DNA from: Clostridia bacterium
Lineage (GTDB): Bacteria > Bacillota > Clostridia > UBA1212
DNA: 61,585 nt
Reading direction: 5' to 3'
Assembly: GCA_017461545.1 (NCBI GenBank)
Contig: JAFTXP010000001.1
Location: forward strand, 1-61,585
In this document: positions 28,501-36,174 of the stretch, in pieces
Layout: each line of letters begins with the position of its first letter
Position numbering within the stretch: position 1 is the first letter of the stretch
Notes under the pieces: generated by a model
What the model was told of the DNA's origin: nothing
Database searches by the model: none
Seen by the model: only the letters and a program-made list of their open reading frames with translations
Made by a program: the position numbers and the translations under genes

Positions 28501-28707
28501 TACGATGGTAATATTAACGTTATGGATATCAATGCAATAAAGAAGCATATAAGCTCTGCTACTGTATTAACAGGTGAAAAGCTTATTGTTGCAAATGCAG
28601 TAGGTAACTATACAGGTGCTAAAGCTACTGTAAACGTTATGGACCTCAATGGCGTAAAAGCATTTATAGGTAAGGGTACACTCTTAGCTAATGGTGTTTA
28701 TGCGTGA
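25510..28707 (+). CDS. Secreted cohesin-like and dockerin protein
   Basis: This 1065-residue secreted protein has a signal peptide ending near residue 31 (SLTSFAADD) and a cohesin-like domain at 34-203. A beta-sandwich resembling a carbohydrate-binding module follows (about 207-384), then two homologous repeats of about 135 residues (390-527 and 534-667), three 70-residue repeats of the InlB-B/bacterial-repeat kind (672-881), another beta domain, and a type I dockerin from about 992. The first dockerin loop, GDLNYDGNINVMD, is canonical; the second, GNYTGAKATVNVMD, lacks the usual calcium ligands. No catalytic domain is seen. It can both be bound and possibly bind, so I read it as an adaptor scaffold. 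ATG 25510 follows GAGGAGG. Confidence 0.8.
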   Translation: MKNIKTSKVVALILSIAMILNVFAGLSLTSFAADDITVGMYFMDQKADYATPSTVTPGQEYTAVVYLRNYNATNAASYPISGLQVDVTADANTTIGVVNTFEKSGYQINGNTEFTSKKTGDNGETIVSFASVYGAPDATTGDFVYSTLASSDADIEICAFEFTVSETATGTITFPISVIAADSSLSQHSVVVNNGSVAVGAANTTEKLSLYGPDLEAINSAGTYNIDDATAADGTGYTPFGTSWTAAGFAEGSSLVRMGYNNFVYLGSYDFTNVTKIEITYHTDKDFVAANSLLDGATATLGLSKVAQSFGWAETTAPHFENAVAYGALSDGTTNGWPEARTVTITEGIDTTYNGDVWLTSYSCNGGIIVATDVTLYRSAETTDPEPDTVGFQTTVDNIFVDGVDVNTTGGIGGTEKFVWSNYNHLPELIAKESFSIAGWCTTTNGIEKYQYSVNNGEWKDASCTIYARTDLTENNYPYPNGHATAGFTDLTIPYAELTQDYDNTVDIRIVDLAGNEIELFQFTIDTAEPAFTAFHASVDIIVTDGTESSALGGTAIGAPYAYTETATISESFGFNGWCATEAGMAGYKYSIDGGATYADISNVTISSRTELVDHSVPYETGHSTAGYSFTIPASALEVGSNNVIIRGVDLAGNEFDLITATVVVEEVVTPTYTVSVGTVSNGTVTVSPSGTVDEGTTVTVTATAATGYELSEILVNGTAITGTTFTVTADSVVTATFTKIQYTVSVGTVSNGSLTLNPTGTVDYGTTVTVVATATTGYALSEILVNGTAIEGTTFTVTADSVVTATFTKIQYTVSVGTVSNGTVTLSATGAVDYGTTITVTATANEGYELSEILVNGTAITGTTFTVTADSEVTATFTETVVETEEYTITFTVGGRGQGTVSANGTTESRTYGQATAQTFTVKVAAGETVNVATASQPFVRSSKNYASICTLIESSDVTLSCSNVSKTGEYTGATFTMPESDVAITVNIRVFGDLNYDGNINVMDINAIKKHISSATVLTGEKLIVANAVGNYTGAKATVNVMDLNGVKAFIGKGTLLANGVYA
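27526..28155 (+). repeat. Three 210-bp coding repeats
   Basis: Copies start at 27526, 27736 and 27946 (TACACAGT...TCAGTAGG). Each encodes about 70 residues of the form TVSVGTVSNG...VTATF. They are highly similar at the DNA level, pointing to tandem duplication within the gene. Confidence 0.9.
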
Positions 28708-28728
28708 TGATTTGATTAACAGATGCGG

Positions 28729-28748
28729 CTGGCTTGTACAAGCCGGCC
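28729..28748 (+). promoter_or_regulatory. Intergenic palindrome between scaffold genes
   Basis: GGCTTGT at 28731-28737 is followed at once by ACAAGCC, and the stem extends outward by further pairs. There is no T-run. In a 67-base gap between two genes probably on one transcript it may be a processing or mRNA-stability hairpin. Confidence 0.45.
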
Positions 28749-28774
28749 GGGTCTTGTAGAAAGGAATTATATCT

Positions 28775-31700
28775 ATGAAAAAGATTAAATCGATAATTTC
28801 GATTCTTTTGGCATTGTCATTGGTATTTTGCAGTGTTGTTTTCCCTGCAAGTGCAGCTGATGGTGCAATGATTGAAATTACAAGTGCTGAAGGTAAGCCG
28901 GGTGAAACTGTTGAGATTTTCATATCAAACAAGAATGTTCCTGTAAACCACACAATGTGGCAGTTGAATTTCACTTATCCTACAGTTCTCGGTGAAGGTA
29001 CAGTTACCGAATTGCACAATGTAACATGGGAAGATAAGAACATAGCTTGTGAAAACGGTTATTTCTCTCTTCTTTACTATACAACAGATTCTACACAGGG
29101 CGATATTAACGGTCAGGTAGCAAAAGTCGCATTTACAATTCCTGCAGATGCTACAGTTGGAACTGTATATGATTTGACACCTGCCGTAATTGGTGAGGAA
29201 GTTCTTATTTGTGATGCAGAGTACAACTTGCTCGACATCACTTGCCCCGCAGCAACTATCACTGTTGTTGGTGAGGATACTTCTGATGATGGTGCAATGA
29301 TTGAGATTTCAAGTGCTGAAGGTGCTCCGGGCGAGACAGTTGAGATCTTCATATCAAACAAGAATGTTCCTGTAAACCACACAATGTGGCAGTTGAATTT
29401 CACTTATCCTACAGTTCTCGGTGAAGGTACAGTTACCGAATTGCACAATGTAACATGGGAAGATAAGAACATAGCTTGTGAAAATGGTTATTTCTCTCTT
29501 CTTTACTATACAACAGATTCTACACAGGGCGATATTAACGGTCAGGTAGCAAAAGTTGCATTTACAATTCCTGCAGATGCTACAGCTGGAACTGTATATG
29601 ATTTGACACCTGCCGTAATTGGTGAGGAAGTTCTTATTTGTGATGCAGAGTACAACTTGCTCGACATCACTTGTCCCGCAGCTACTATCACTGTTACAGG
29701 CACAGTTGCTCCTACAACATACGGCGTAACAGTTAACAACGGTACAGCTGATGTTACTGAAGCTCCTGAGGGCGCTACTGTAACAATCACAGCTAATGCT
29801 GCTGCTACAGGTATGGTATTCAAAAACTGGACAGTTGTAAGCGGCGGCGTAACACTCGCAAGCACAACTTCTGCAACAACAACATTCACAATGGGTACAG
29901 CTGCTGTTGAAGTTACAGCTAACTACGAGGCTATGGCTGTTGATGTATACGTAACAGACGGTTCTTACACAGGTACAGCTGCTTACGGTGAGACAATCAC
30001 TATCACAGCTGACACTGCTGCTACAGGTTATGAGTTTGATAAGTGGGTAGTTACTTCAGGTTCTGTAACTCTTGCAGACGAGACAGCTGCTACAACAACA
30101 TTCACAATGGGTACAGAGGGTGTTGCTGTTCAGGCTACTTACAAGAAGATCAACTACACAGTTTCTATCTGCCCCGATATCACAGGCGGAACTATCACAG
30201 CAGTTCCTACAACAGCTACTTACGGTGATACAGTTACTGTTACATTGACTCCTGATTCAGGAAAGAAGCTTTCTAAGCTTTACTACACAATTGACGGCGA
30301 TACAACTGAGTACGCTATCAATGCAACTCTTAAGACATTCACAATGCCTGCTGCTAACGTAGAAGTTCACGCTGAGTTTGCTGATATCACAGGTATTATT
30401 ATCACAGGCGACTACCGCGGTGAGGCAGGCGACCTTATCTACACAGGTGATACAAACGTTGAAGTAACTCTTACTGTATCTAACAATTCAGATGCATTTG
30501 CAGGTATAACATTTACTCTCGACATTGAAGACGGTCTTACAACAGCTACTCCTGTATTCACACCTGCTTCTGGTCTTGAGATCCTCGCTCAGAACGGCAA
30601 CACATACACAGTATGGTCTGCTTATGCTGATGACGATCTTTTAAATGACACATTCCTTCTCGGTACTGTAACTATTCCTACAGTAACAGCTTTGTCTTCT
30701 GCAAACGATGCTCAGTACAAAGTATCTCTTACAGTTGATGATTACATGATCTCTAACGGAACAGCTGACGCTGTAAATGTAGATATTGTTGACGGTACAG
30801 TATTCGTATCTAAGACTGTTGAAGCTATCAAGTTCTATGATGCTTCTAATGGCTATGCTGAGTTCACAACTATCGAGGTTGACGAGACAGTTGAGGACAA
30901 AGATGGTTATGTTGCTGATTACATTAATGCAAATGTTGTTTATGAGTTGGTTTATACAGACGGAACAACAAGCGATACGTACAAAGAAGCTACAGCTGAT
31001 ATGTTTGCTGATTTGACAACTGATGTAACAGACGATATGGTAGGCGGCCAGCAGGCTACTATCACAGGTTCTTATACACAGGAAGATACAAACACAACTG
31101 TAATAGCTGATGTTGTAGTAACTATCGCTCTCAACGAGACAATCGTTGGTATTACAGTTACACCTGATACTCTCTACTTCAAGGTCGGCGATACATTCGC
31201 TTGGGGTGATACACAGTATACACTCACACAGGCTAATGACGGCACAGTAGGACCTAATGCAGTTGCTGCAGGCGTTCAGGCAGGTACTCTTACAGATGAC
31301 TCTGCTGCTCTTGATAACACAGTTACAACAGCTCAGACTGTAACAGTTACTTATGCTGCTGACACAACAGTTACAGATACAGTTACTGTATACTTCGTAG
31401 CTCCTGAAATTATTGGTTATGCTTCTTCCGGAGTTTACTACGAGGAAGGCGCAACATTTGATATCAATGCTCAGGATATCGAAATTGAAGTAAGCTACAA
31501 CGAAGAAGTAACAGGCATCGCTGATGATGTTATTACAACAGGCTTTACTGTTGTTACTCCTCCTTCATTGACACTTGCTGACGGCGCTATCGCTGCTACT
31601 CAGGATCTTGTTATTTCTTATAACGGAAGTGCTGACTACACAATCGAAGCTGCGGCTATAGTTGTTGACTTCGCTGAGTTCGGTAAGGTTCTCGTAGGAA

Positions 31701-31810
31701 GCCTTACAGCTGACGACACAGTTACAACTCTCTTGAAGCTCTCTAACTACGGCACAGATCTTGTTACAACTGACCTTATCGCAGTTCGTAACATCGCTAT
31801 CAGAGCGTAA
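28775..31810 (+). CDS. Secreted multi-cohesin scaffold protein
   Basis: This 1011-residue protein has a signal peptide (cleavage near VFPASAA, residue 27) and two almost identical cohesin-like domains (about 29-165 and 172-308). Bacterial-repeat modules follow (about 312-530), then a third, divergent cohesin-like domain (about 539-678) and Ig-like domains to the C-terminus. It has no transmembrane anchor and no canonical dockerin. The last 45 residues show two helix-like VTTLLKLSNY and VTTDLIAVRNIAI segments that recall a dockerin stripped of its calcium loops. It would offer three docking sites to dockerin-bearing partners, one of which may be the neighbouring 25510 product. AAAGGA precedes ATG 28775. 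Codon use is strikingly uniform (ACA, GCT, GTT). Cohesin assignment is by pattern. Confidence 0.72.
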   Translation: MKKIKSIISILLALSLVFCSVVFPASAADGAMIEITSAEGKPGETVEIFISNKNVPVNHTMWQLNFTYPTVLGEGTVTELHNVTWEDKNIACENGYFSLLYYTTDSTQGDINGQVAKVAFTIPADATVGTVYDLTPAVIGEEVLICDAEYNLLDITCPAATITVVGEDTSDDGAMIEISSAEGAPGETVEIFISNKNVPVNHTMWQLNFTYPTVLGEGTVTELHNVTWEDKNIACENGYFSLLYYTTDSTQGDINGQVAKVAFTIPADATAGTVYDLTPAVIGEEVLICDAEYNLLDITCPAATITVTGTVAPTTYGVTVNNGTADVTEAPEGATVTITANAAATGMVFKNWTVVSGGVTLASTTSATTTFTMGTAAVEVTANYEAMAVDVYVTDGSYTGTAAYGETITITADTAATGYEFDKWVVTSGSVTLADETAATTTFTMGTEGVAVQATYKKINYTVSICPDITGGTITAVPTTATYGDTVTVTLTPDSGKKLSKLYYTIDGDTTEYAINATLKTFTMPAANVEVHAEFADITGIIITGDYRGEAGDLIYTGDTNVEVTLTVSNNSDAFAGITFTLDIEDGLTTATPVFTPASGLEILAQNGNTYTVWSAYADDDLLNDTFLLGTVTIPTVTALSSANDAQYKVSLTVDDYMISNGTADAVNVDIVDGTVFVSKTVEAIKFYDASNGYAEFTTIEVDETVEDKDGYVADYINANVVYELVYTDGTTSDTYKEATADMFADLTTDVTDDMVGGQQATITGSYTQEDTNTTVIADVVVTIALNETIVGITVTPDTLYFKVGDTFAWGDTQYTLTQANDGTVGPNAVAAGVQAGTLTDDSAALDNTVTTAQTVTVTYAADTTVTDTVTVYFVAPEIIGYASSGVYYEEGATFDINAQDIEIEVSYNEEVTGIADDVITTGFTVVTPPSLTLADGAIAATQDLVISYNGSADYTIEAAAIVVDFAEFGKVLVGSLTADDTVTTLLKLSNYGTDLVTTDLIAVRNIAIRA
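28859..29716 (+). repeat. 429-bp tandem duplication of a cohesin module
   Basis: The copies start at 28859 and 29288 (GATGGTGCAATGATTGA). From the shared CATATCAAACAAGAATGT onward I count about five differences in roughly 345 bases. The period is 143 codons, in frame. Confidence 0.92.
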
Positions 31811-31841
31811 TAATCAGTAATTGATTAAATTCTGAATAAAG

Positions 31842-31879
31842 TTATCCCCCGGCGGCCGCAAGGCCGCCGGCAAGGATAA
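31842..31879 (+). terminator. GC-rich hairpin after scaffold gene
   Basis: CCGGCGGCC at 31849-31857 pairs with 31862-31870 around a GCAA-type tetraloop, extended by TTATCC/GGATAA outside. There is no clear T-run. A second, AT-rich dyad lies at 31901-31941. Together they could end or protect the upstream message. Confidence 0.55.
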
Positions 31880-32002
31880 TTTAAAATCAAAAATATACAA
31901 TTAATTAAAAATATTAAAACCAATTTGGTATTTTTAATTAATTGGATATTAGTATTATTTCTGATTAAGTATAGATACTATCTTTGAAAGGTGGTTTAGT
32001 CG

Positions 32003-33658
32003 TTGAAGAAAAAGATATGTGGAAAAATTAAATACATGTCGTTGATTTTGGCGCTTACTGTTTTTGTGATGGGATTTTCGATGTTCACAGTTACGGGCGA
32101 CACAACTCCTAATATTTATGGAGGAGATGTTACTACTACACCAGGCAGTGTTGTTATGCTTCCCTTATCGATAAAAAATAATACCGGTGTTGCAGCGTTC
32201 ACGTTGGAGTTGTCATATGACAAGGATACTTTGGAATTTGTAAATGCCGCATCGTCTGAAGAAACTGATTTTTATTGGGATGAATGGTTGATTGAATCTT
32301 ACGGCGACTGTTTCCTTTGGTCAAATGATACTTTGCCTGACAGAGACCGTACTCCGTACAATACAGAGGGCGACGGTAAGATGTTTAATCTTGCTTTTGC
32401 TGTTGCGGCAGATGCACAGCCCGGTGTCTATCCTGTTGAAATTCAACTCAAGGATAACAACGCTGCAAATATTTCAGATTGCAACGGCGTTCCGATAGAT
32501 GTAACCTTTACAGCAGGTGTAATCAGAATTGAGGACACTTCCGGAGAGAAGACCGTAAAGAATGTTACTCTTTATGCTCCCGCGGATAAGCTTACTTATT
32601 GGACAGGCGAAACATTTGAAATAGACGGCGCACAGCTCAAAGTTGAGTGGTCAAACGGAGATATTGATTATATTGATGTTACAGAGAGTATGCTTGAAGC
32701 AATTCCGGATACAGACACAGCAGGTACAAAGACTGTTCAGATAAAGTATCAGAATTGGGAATATGTAAATGACCTTACTTTTGATATTACGGTAAGCGAT
32801 CCTGCAGTTGATAATGTAACATTGTTTACCCCGGCAGATAAGCTTACTTATTGGACAGGTGAAACATTTGAAATAGACGGCGCACAGCTCAAAGTTGAGT
32901 GGTCAAACGGAGATATTGATTATTTAGATGTTACGGAGAGTATGCTCGAAGCAATTCCGGATACTGACACAGCAGGTACAAAGACTGTTCAGGTAATATA
33001 TCAGGGTTGGGAAGATGTAAATGATCTCACATTTGATATCATTGTAAATGCTGCTGAAATTGATAATGTAACATTGTTCACACCGGCAGATAAGCTTACT
33101 TATTGGACAGGCGAGACATTTGAAATAGACGGCGCACAGCTCAAAGTTGAGTGGTCAGACGGCGATATAACTTATATAGATGTTACGGAGAGTATGCTCG
33201 AAGCAATTCCGGATACTGACACAGCAGGTACAAAGACTGTTCAGGTAATATATCAGGGTTGGGAAGATGTAAATGATCTCACTTTTGATATCGAGGTAAA
33301 AGCACCCTCTGCTGTAAGAGCAGAAATGAATCCTGCTCCTTCTCAGAAAGTGTTTAATCAGGGCGATGAATTTAATTCAGACGGCGGTAAAATTAAAATC
33401 GAATACGATAACGGTGAAATAGTTTATATTGACATCACAGAAGATATGTGCAGCGGTTACGATATGAATGTTCCGGGTGAATATGAGATAACCGTTTCAT
33501 ACGGGGAATTTGAATTCTCCTATGTTATCAGGGTTAATGCTGTTGAAAACCCTTCCAGCGGAGATTTCAATTTGATGCTTCCGTTTATAGCATTAATTAT
33601 GTCTGCGGCGGTTGTTTGTGTTTCGATTTATCTGAGAAAGAAAAAGTCATATAATTGA
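32003..33658 (+). CDS. Surface-anchored cohesin protein with Ig-like repeats
   Basis: This 551-residue protein has a signal peptide (residues 1-32) and a clear cohesin-like domain (34-180; GGDVTTTPGSVVMLPLSIKN). Three nearly identical 84-residue Ig-like repeats follow (from about 187), then a fourth, divergent repeat, a hydrophobic helix (FIALIMSAAVVCVSIYL) and the tail RKKKSYN. NPSSGD at residues 516-521, just before the helix, resembles the NPxTGD sorting signals of clostridial proteins with Ser in place of Thr. It may therefore be sortase-attached or simply membrane-anchored. It could tether a scaffold to the cell. The start is TTG 32003, with AAAGGTGG upstream. Confidence 0.78.
   Translation: MKKKICGKIKYMSLILALTVFVMGFSMFTVTGDTTPNIYGGDVTTTPGSVVMLPLSIKNNTGVAAFTLELSYDKDTLEFVNAASSEETDFYWDEWLIESYGDCFLWSNDTLPDRDRTPYNTEGDGKMFNLAFAVAADAQPGVYPVEIQLKDNNAANISDCNGVPIDVTFTAGVIRIEDTSGEKTVKNVTLYAPADKLTYWTGETFEIDGAQLKVEWSNGDIDYIDVTESMLEAIPDTDTAGTKTVQIKYQNWEYVNDLTFDITVSDPAVDNVTLFTPADKLTYWTGETFEIDGAQLKVEWSNGDIDYLDVTESMLEAIPDTDTAGTKTVQVIYQGWEDVNDLTFDIIVNAAEIDNVTLFTPADKLTYWTGETFEIDGAQLKVEWSDGDITYIDVTESMLEAIPDTDTAGTKTVQVIYQGWEDVNDLTFDIEVKAPSAVRAEMNPAPSQKVFNQGDEFNSDGGKIKIEYDNGEIVYIDITEDMCSGYDMNVPGEYEITVSYGEFEFSYVIRVNAVENPSSGDFNLMLPFIALIMSAAVVCVSIYLRKKKSYN
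32561..33316 (+). repeat. Three 252-bp coding repeats (Ig-like domains)
   Basis: The shared AATGT(A/T)AC start recurs at 32561, 32813 and 33065. Copies two and three are nearly identical, for example AAGCTTACTTATTGGACAGG in each. This indicates recent in-frame expansion. Confidence 0.9.
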
Positions 33659-33681
33659 TGTAATTTAAAATGTTTTTGAGA

Positions 33682-33717
33682 CCCGAACGGACAATCTGTT
33701 TGTTCGGGTTTTATTTT
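33682..33717 (+). terminator. Terminator after anchored cohesin gene
   Basis: CCCGAAC at 33682-33688 pairs with GTTCGGG at 33702-33708, followed directly by TTTTATTTT. Confidence 0.85.
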
Positions 33718-33734
33718 AAAATCGGAGGATAAAG

Positions 33735-34358
33735 ATGCAAAAGAAATATATGAAATTTATATTGTTTGTGATAATTGCAGCTATGTGTGTCTGTGCCGGA
33801 TGCGGTAAAAAGTCAGGAGATTCAGTAATTTCCCCTGAGAGTCCGGCTGCTAATGAAAATACATCTACTGATGGAAATTTACCTAATGCTGAAAGTCCGG
33901 GTACTACTGATAGTATTATAAATTCTGTACCGGAGATAACAATTGACGAGGCGGTTTCTGACGAAGTAAAGGAATCAATTGATTTTGATGTTTATACGAA
34001 TCAGCGTGCCTACGAATTACAGGAGAAAGATACAGAACCGCAGATAAAGTTAATATATCCTGTAAATATATATAGAACGGATGTAATGGATGTTAAGTAT
34101 CACGTTGATATTGTAAATGCCGATGACGGTTCCGTGGTATTGCAAGTGTTAGGAACTGATTTTACTGTAACTAAAACAGTTTCTGAAATTAAAGTTGAGT
34201 GGCAATCTGTGGGCCTTAAGGTTATGCCTACAGAAAAAGTATATAAATTTAAGGGGCTTTGTATAACTATTGACGGTGAAGTTTATTTCTACGAAGACAC
34301 ATTCTATTCTCCCTTTATTGAAGGCAGGGAGATTACTTATACTCAAATATCAGAATGA
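33735..34358 (+). CDS. Predicted lipoprotein, unknown function
   Basis: This 207-residue protein has a lipoprotein signal with lipobox VCAGC (Cys near residue 23). A short Ser/Glu/Asn/Pro-rich linker follows (about 28-70), then a globular part of about 130 residues rich in beta-strand-like alternation. I do not recognise the domain. GGAGG at 33724-33728 precedes ATG 33735. It lies directly after the anchored cohesin gene, beyond a terminator, and 48 bases before a DUF881 gene. A surface role alongside the scaffold proteins is plausible but unproven. Confidence 0.65.
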   Translation: MQKKYMKFILFVIIAAMCVCAGCGKKSGDSVISPESPAANENTSTDGNLPNAESPGTTDSIINSVPEITIDEAVSDEVKESIDFDVYTNQRAYELQEKDTEPQIKLIYPVNIYRTDVMDVKYHVDIVNADDGSVVLQVLGTDFTVTKTVSEIKVEWQSVGLKVMPTEKVYKFKGLCITIDGEVYFYEDTFYSPFIEGREITYTQISE

Positions 34359-34406
34359 TTGATTTCATGATGTTTGTATTTTGTCAGGGTTAAGGAGAAC
34401 CGGAAG

Positions 34407-35192
34407 ATGCCTGCTGATGACAGAAATAAAGATACAATTGAATACAAAACAAAAAAACAAAAAATAATTGCGTTTTCTTTATTTTCAATGATTTTTGTAT
34501 GCTTGGGTGTGTTTGTAACCGTACAGGCACGTACTGCGATAAAAAATGTCGAGAAGGAGAAGCAGGAAGAACAGGCCACTTTGAAAAGTTATGAAGATTC
34601 CATCAAGTCACTTGAGGAAGATATTGCTGTTTTATCGGGTGAAATATCCGAAATGGATGCTGAGTATGATGAAAAGATGGAGCAGCTGGCTTCGAGTGAT
34701 AACGATTTCTTCAGAATTCTGGAATTCTATAATGATTCAATAGCAAAATACGGTTTTTACGCAGGTACTACTGATGTGACAGGTAAAGGCATTGAAATTT
34801 CTATCGATGACGGAAATCCTACAAGCGGTACGGTTTCAAATTTCTTACTTGTGCATGATACGACGTTGCTCAATATAGTCAATGAACTCCGTGCTTCGGG
34901 TGCTCAGGCGGTTTCAGTAAACGGCGAACGTATTGTGGCTGATACAGAGATCCTCTGTGTCGGAACAGGAATAAGGGTAAACGGCAAAAAAATTTTTGCT
35001 CCGTTTTCTATTAAGGCAATCGGTAATTCTGACAGGCTGTATTCGACATTTATAAACAGTGCTGTATATAAGAATATAATTACAGCCGATTTGTTGGTGT
35101 CTGTAATTGAATCTGATTCAGTTAATATTGCAGGGTATACCGGATTTTCTGCGGAGAATGTTAAATATTTATATGATTCTGCTGAAGAATAA
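34407..35192 (+). CDS. DUF881 family membrane protein (first of two)
   Basis: This 261-residue protein has one N-terminal membrane helix (about residues 20-40), a coiled-coil stretch rich in Glu and Lys (about 45-90) and a DUF881 domain with LRASGAQAVSVNGERIV and FAPFSIKAIGN. The family is common in Firmicutes and Actinobacteria, and its role is unsettled. ATG 34407 is chosen because AAGGAG at 34392-34397 fits; an in-frame upstream start has no such site. A paralogue follows 15 bases downstream, and the two probably form a pair. Confidence 0.85.
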   Translation: MPADDRNKDTIEYKTKKQKIIAFSLFSMIFVCLGVFVTVQARTAIKNVEKEKQEEQATLKSYEDSIKSLEEDIAVLSGEISEMDAEYDEKMEQLASSDNDFFRILEFYNDSIAKYGFYAGTTDVTGKGIEISIDDGNPTSGTVSNFLLVHDTTLLNIVNELRASGAQAVSVNGERIVADTEILCVGTGIRVNGKKIFAPFSIKAIGNSDRLYSTFINSAVYKNIITADLLVSVIESDSVNIAGYTGFSAENVKYLYDSAEE

Positions 35193-35207
35193 TTGGAGAT
35201 GTATTGT

Positions 35208-35978
35208 ATGGATGATGAAGAATTGTTAAAGGAAAAACTGATAAAGAAAAAAGTCTTGAAGGCTAAAGTCGTTCGTAATATTGCTCTGACAGTGATATGT
35301 ATTGCGCTCGGTGTAATTGTTTCTTTCGAGTATAAAAGCATCGTACAGCAAAAAGAGAATGAGCAGAAATCTGCTTCTACGCTGACAGAAGCTCAGGACA
35401 GAATAATTGAACTCAGTGCCGAAGCTGAAGCGTTAAGGCAGTCTAAAGAAGAAGCTGAAAAAAAACTTGAAATCTTGGATAACGGTACTAATGAGGAAAA
35501 AATCGAAAAACTTCAGGAGGAAAATGATCTCCTTAAAAAATTTGCAGGACTTACCGATGTATACGGTCAGGGCATTGTAATAACTTTGAATTATGCTGAT
35601 GCAAACGATGTATCTGTTTCCATCAGTGCCTCGCTTATACAGTCATTGATAAATGAATTGAAAGCCTCGTCGGCGCAGGCGATTTCAATAAACGGCGAGC
35701 GTGTTCTGGCTATGACCGAGGTCCGAGCCGTAAACAATTATCTTGCTGTAAACGGTATTTCTCTTTATGCGCCGTATACTATTTCAGTTATAGGAAGCCC
35801 GACCAGCCTTGAAAGTTCTTTGGGCGTAAGTATTAAGCCGAAATTTGACAGTTTCTTTTCTACATACGGCGGCTCTTTTGAAGTAAAGTATGAAAACAAT
35901 ATTCAAATTTCCGGATACAGCGAGGAACTGGTAGAGAATAAGACTAATATGATGTTTGATGTTAAAAAGAGTAATTGA
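35208..35978 (+). CDS. DUF881 family membrane protein (second of two)
   Basis: This 256-residue protein has the same plan as its upstream neighbour: a membrane helix near residues 22-40, a long coiled coil (about 45-100) and a DUF881 domain with LKASSAQAISINGERVL and YAPYTISVIGSP. The two share the motif but are diverged, so the duplication is old. ATG 35208 has GGAG at 35194-35197. Both would hang outside the membrane from short cytoplasmic tails, and I infer that they form a heteromer. The gene is followed by two remarkable hairpins. Confidence 0.85.
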   Translation: MDDEELLKEKLIKKKVLKAKVVRNIALTVICIALGVIVSFEYKSIVQQKENEQKSASTLTEAQDRIIELSAEAEALRQSKEEAEKKLEILDNGTNEEKIEKLQEENDLLKKFAGLTDVYGQGIVITLNYADANDVSVSISASLIQSLINELKASSAQAISINGERVLAMTEVRAVNNYLAVNGISLYAPYTISVIGSPTSLESSLGVSIKPKFDSFFSTYGGSFEVKYENNIQISGYSEELVENKTNMMFDVKKSN

Positions 35979-36006
35979 TCAGTAACATATAGTAATATAA
36001 GGGTTT

Positions 36007-36096
36007 TACAGCAGAGCTGCCCGCTTCATGCGGGCAGCTCTGCTGTATATAGCGAAAGGGAACGCCGATGTTTTTTACAGCGGCGTTCCCTTTCGC
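36007..36096. repeat. Two back-to-back perfect hairpins
   Basis: The first, 36007-36024 with 36030-36047, is an 18-bp perfect stem with loop TTCAT. The second, 36052-36067 with 36081-36096, is a 16-bp perfect stem. Neither is followed by a T-run on either strand. They separate the DUF881 pair from the pdaA-like gene and may terminate transcription or be a mobile hairpin element. Confidence 0.85.
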
Positions 36097-36174
36097 GTCA
36101 TAATTTGTACATCTGTCCCATATTCATAAATAAGATAATAAAAATTCAGAATGAAATGAGAGGTTGTTGACGAT

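Noticed and set aside
28775-31810. Carbohydrate-active enzyme domain in the scaffold protein
   Set aside because: No catalytic motif or barrel pattern is present; the whole length is beta-sandwich-type repeat sequence.
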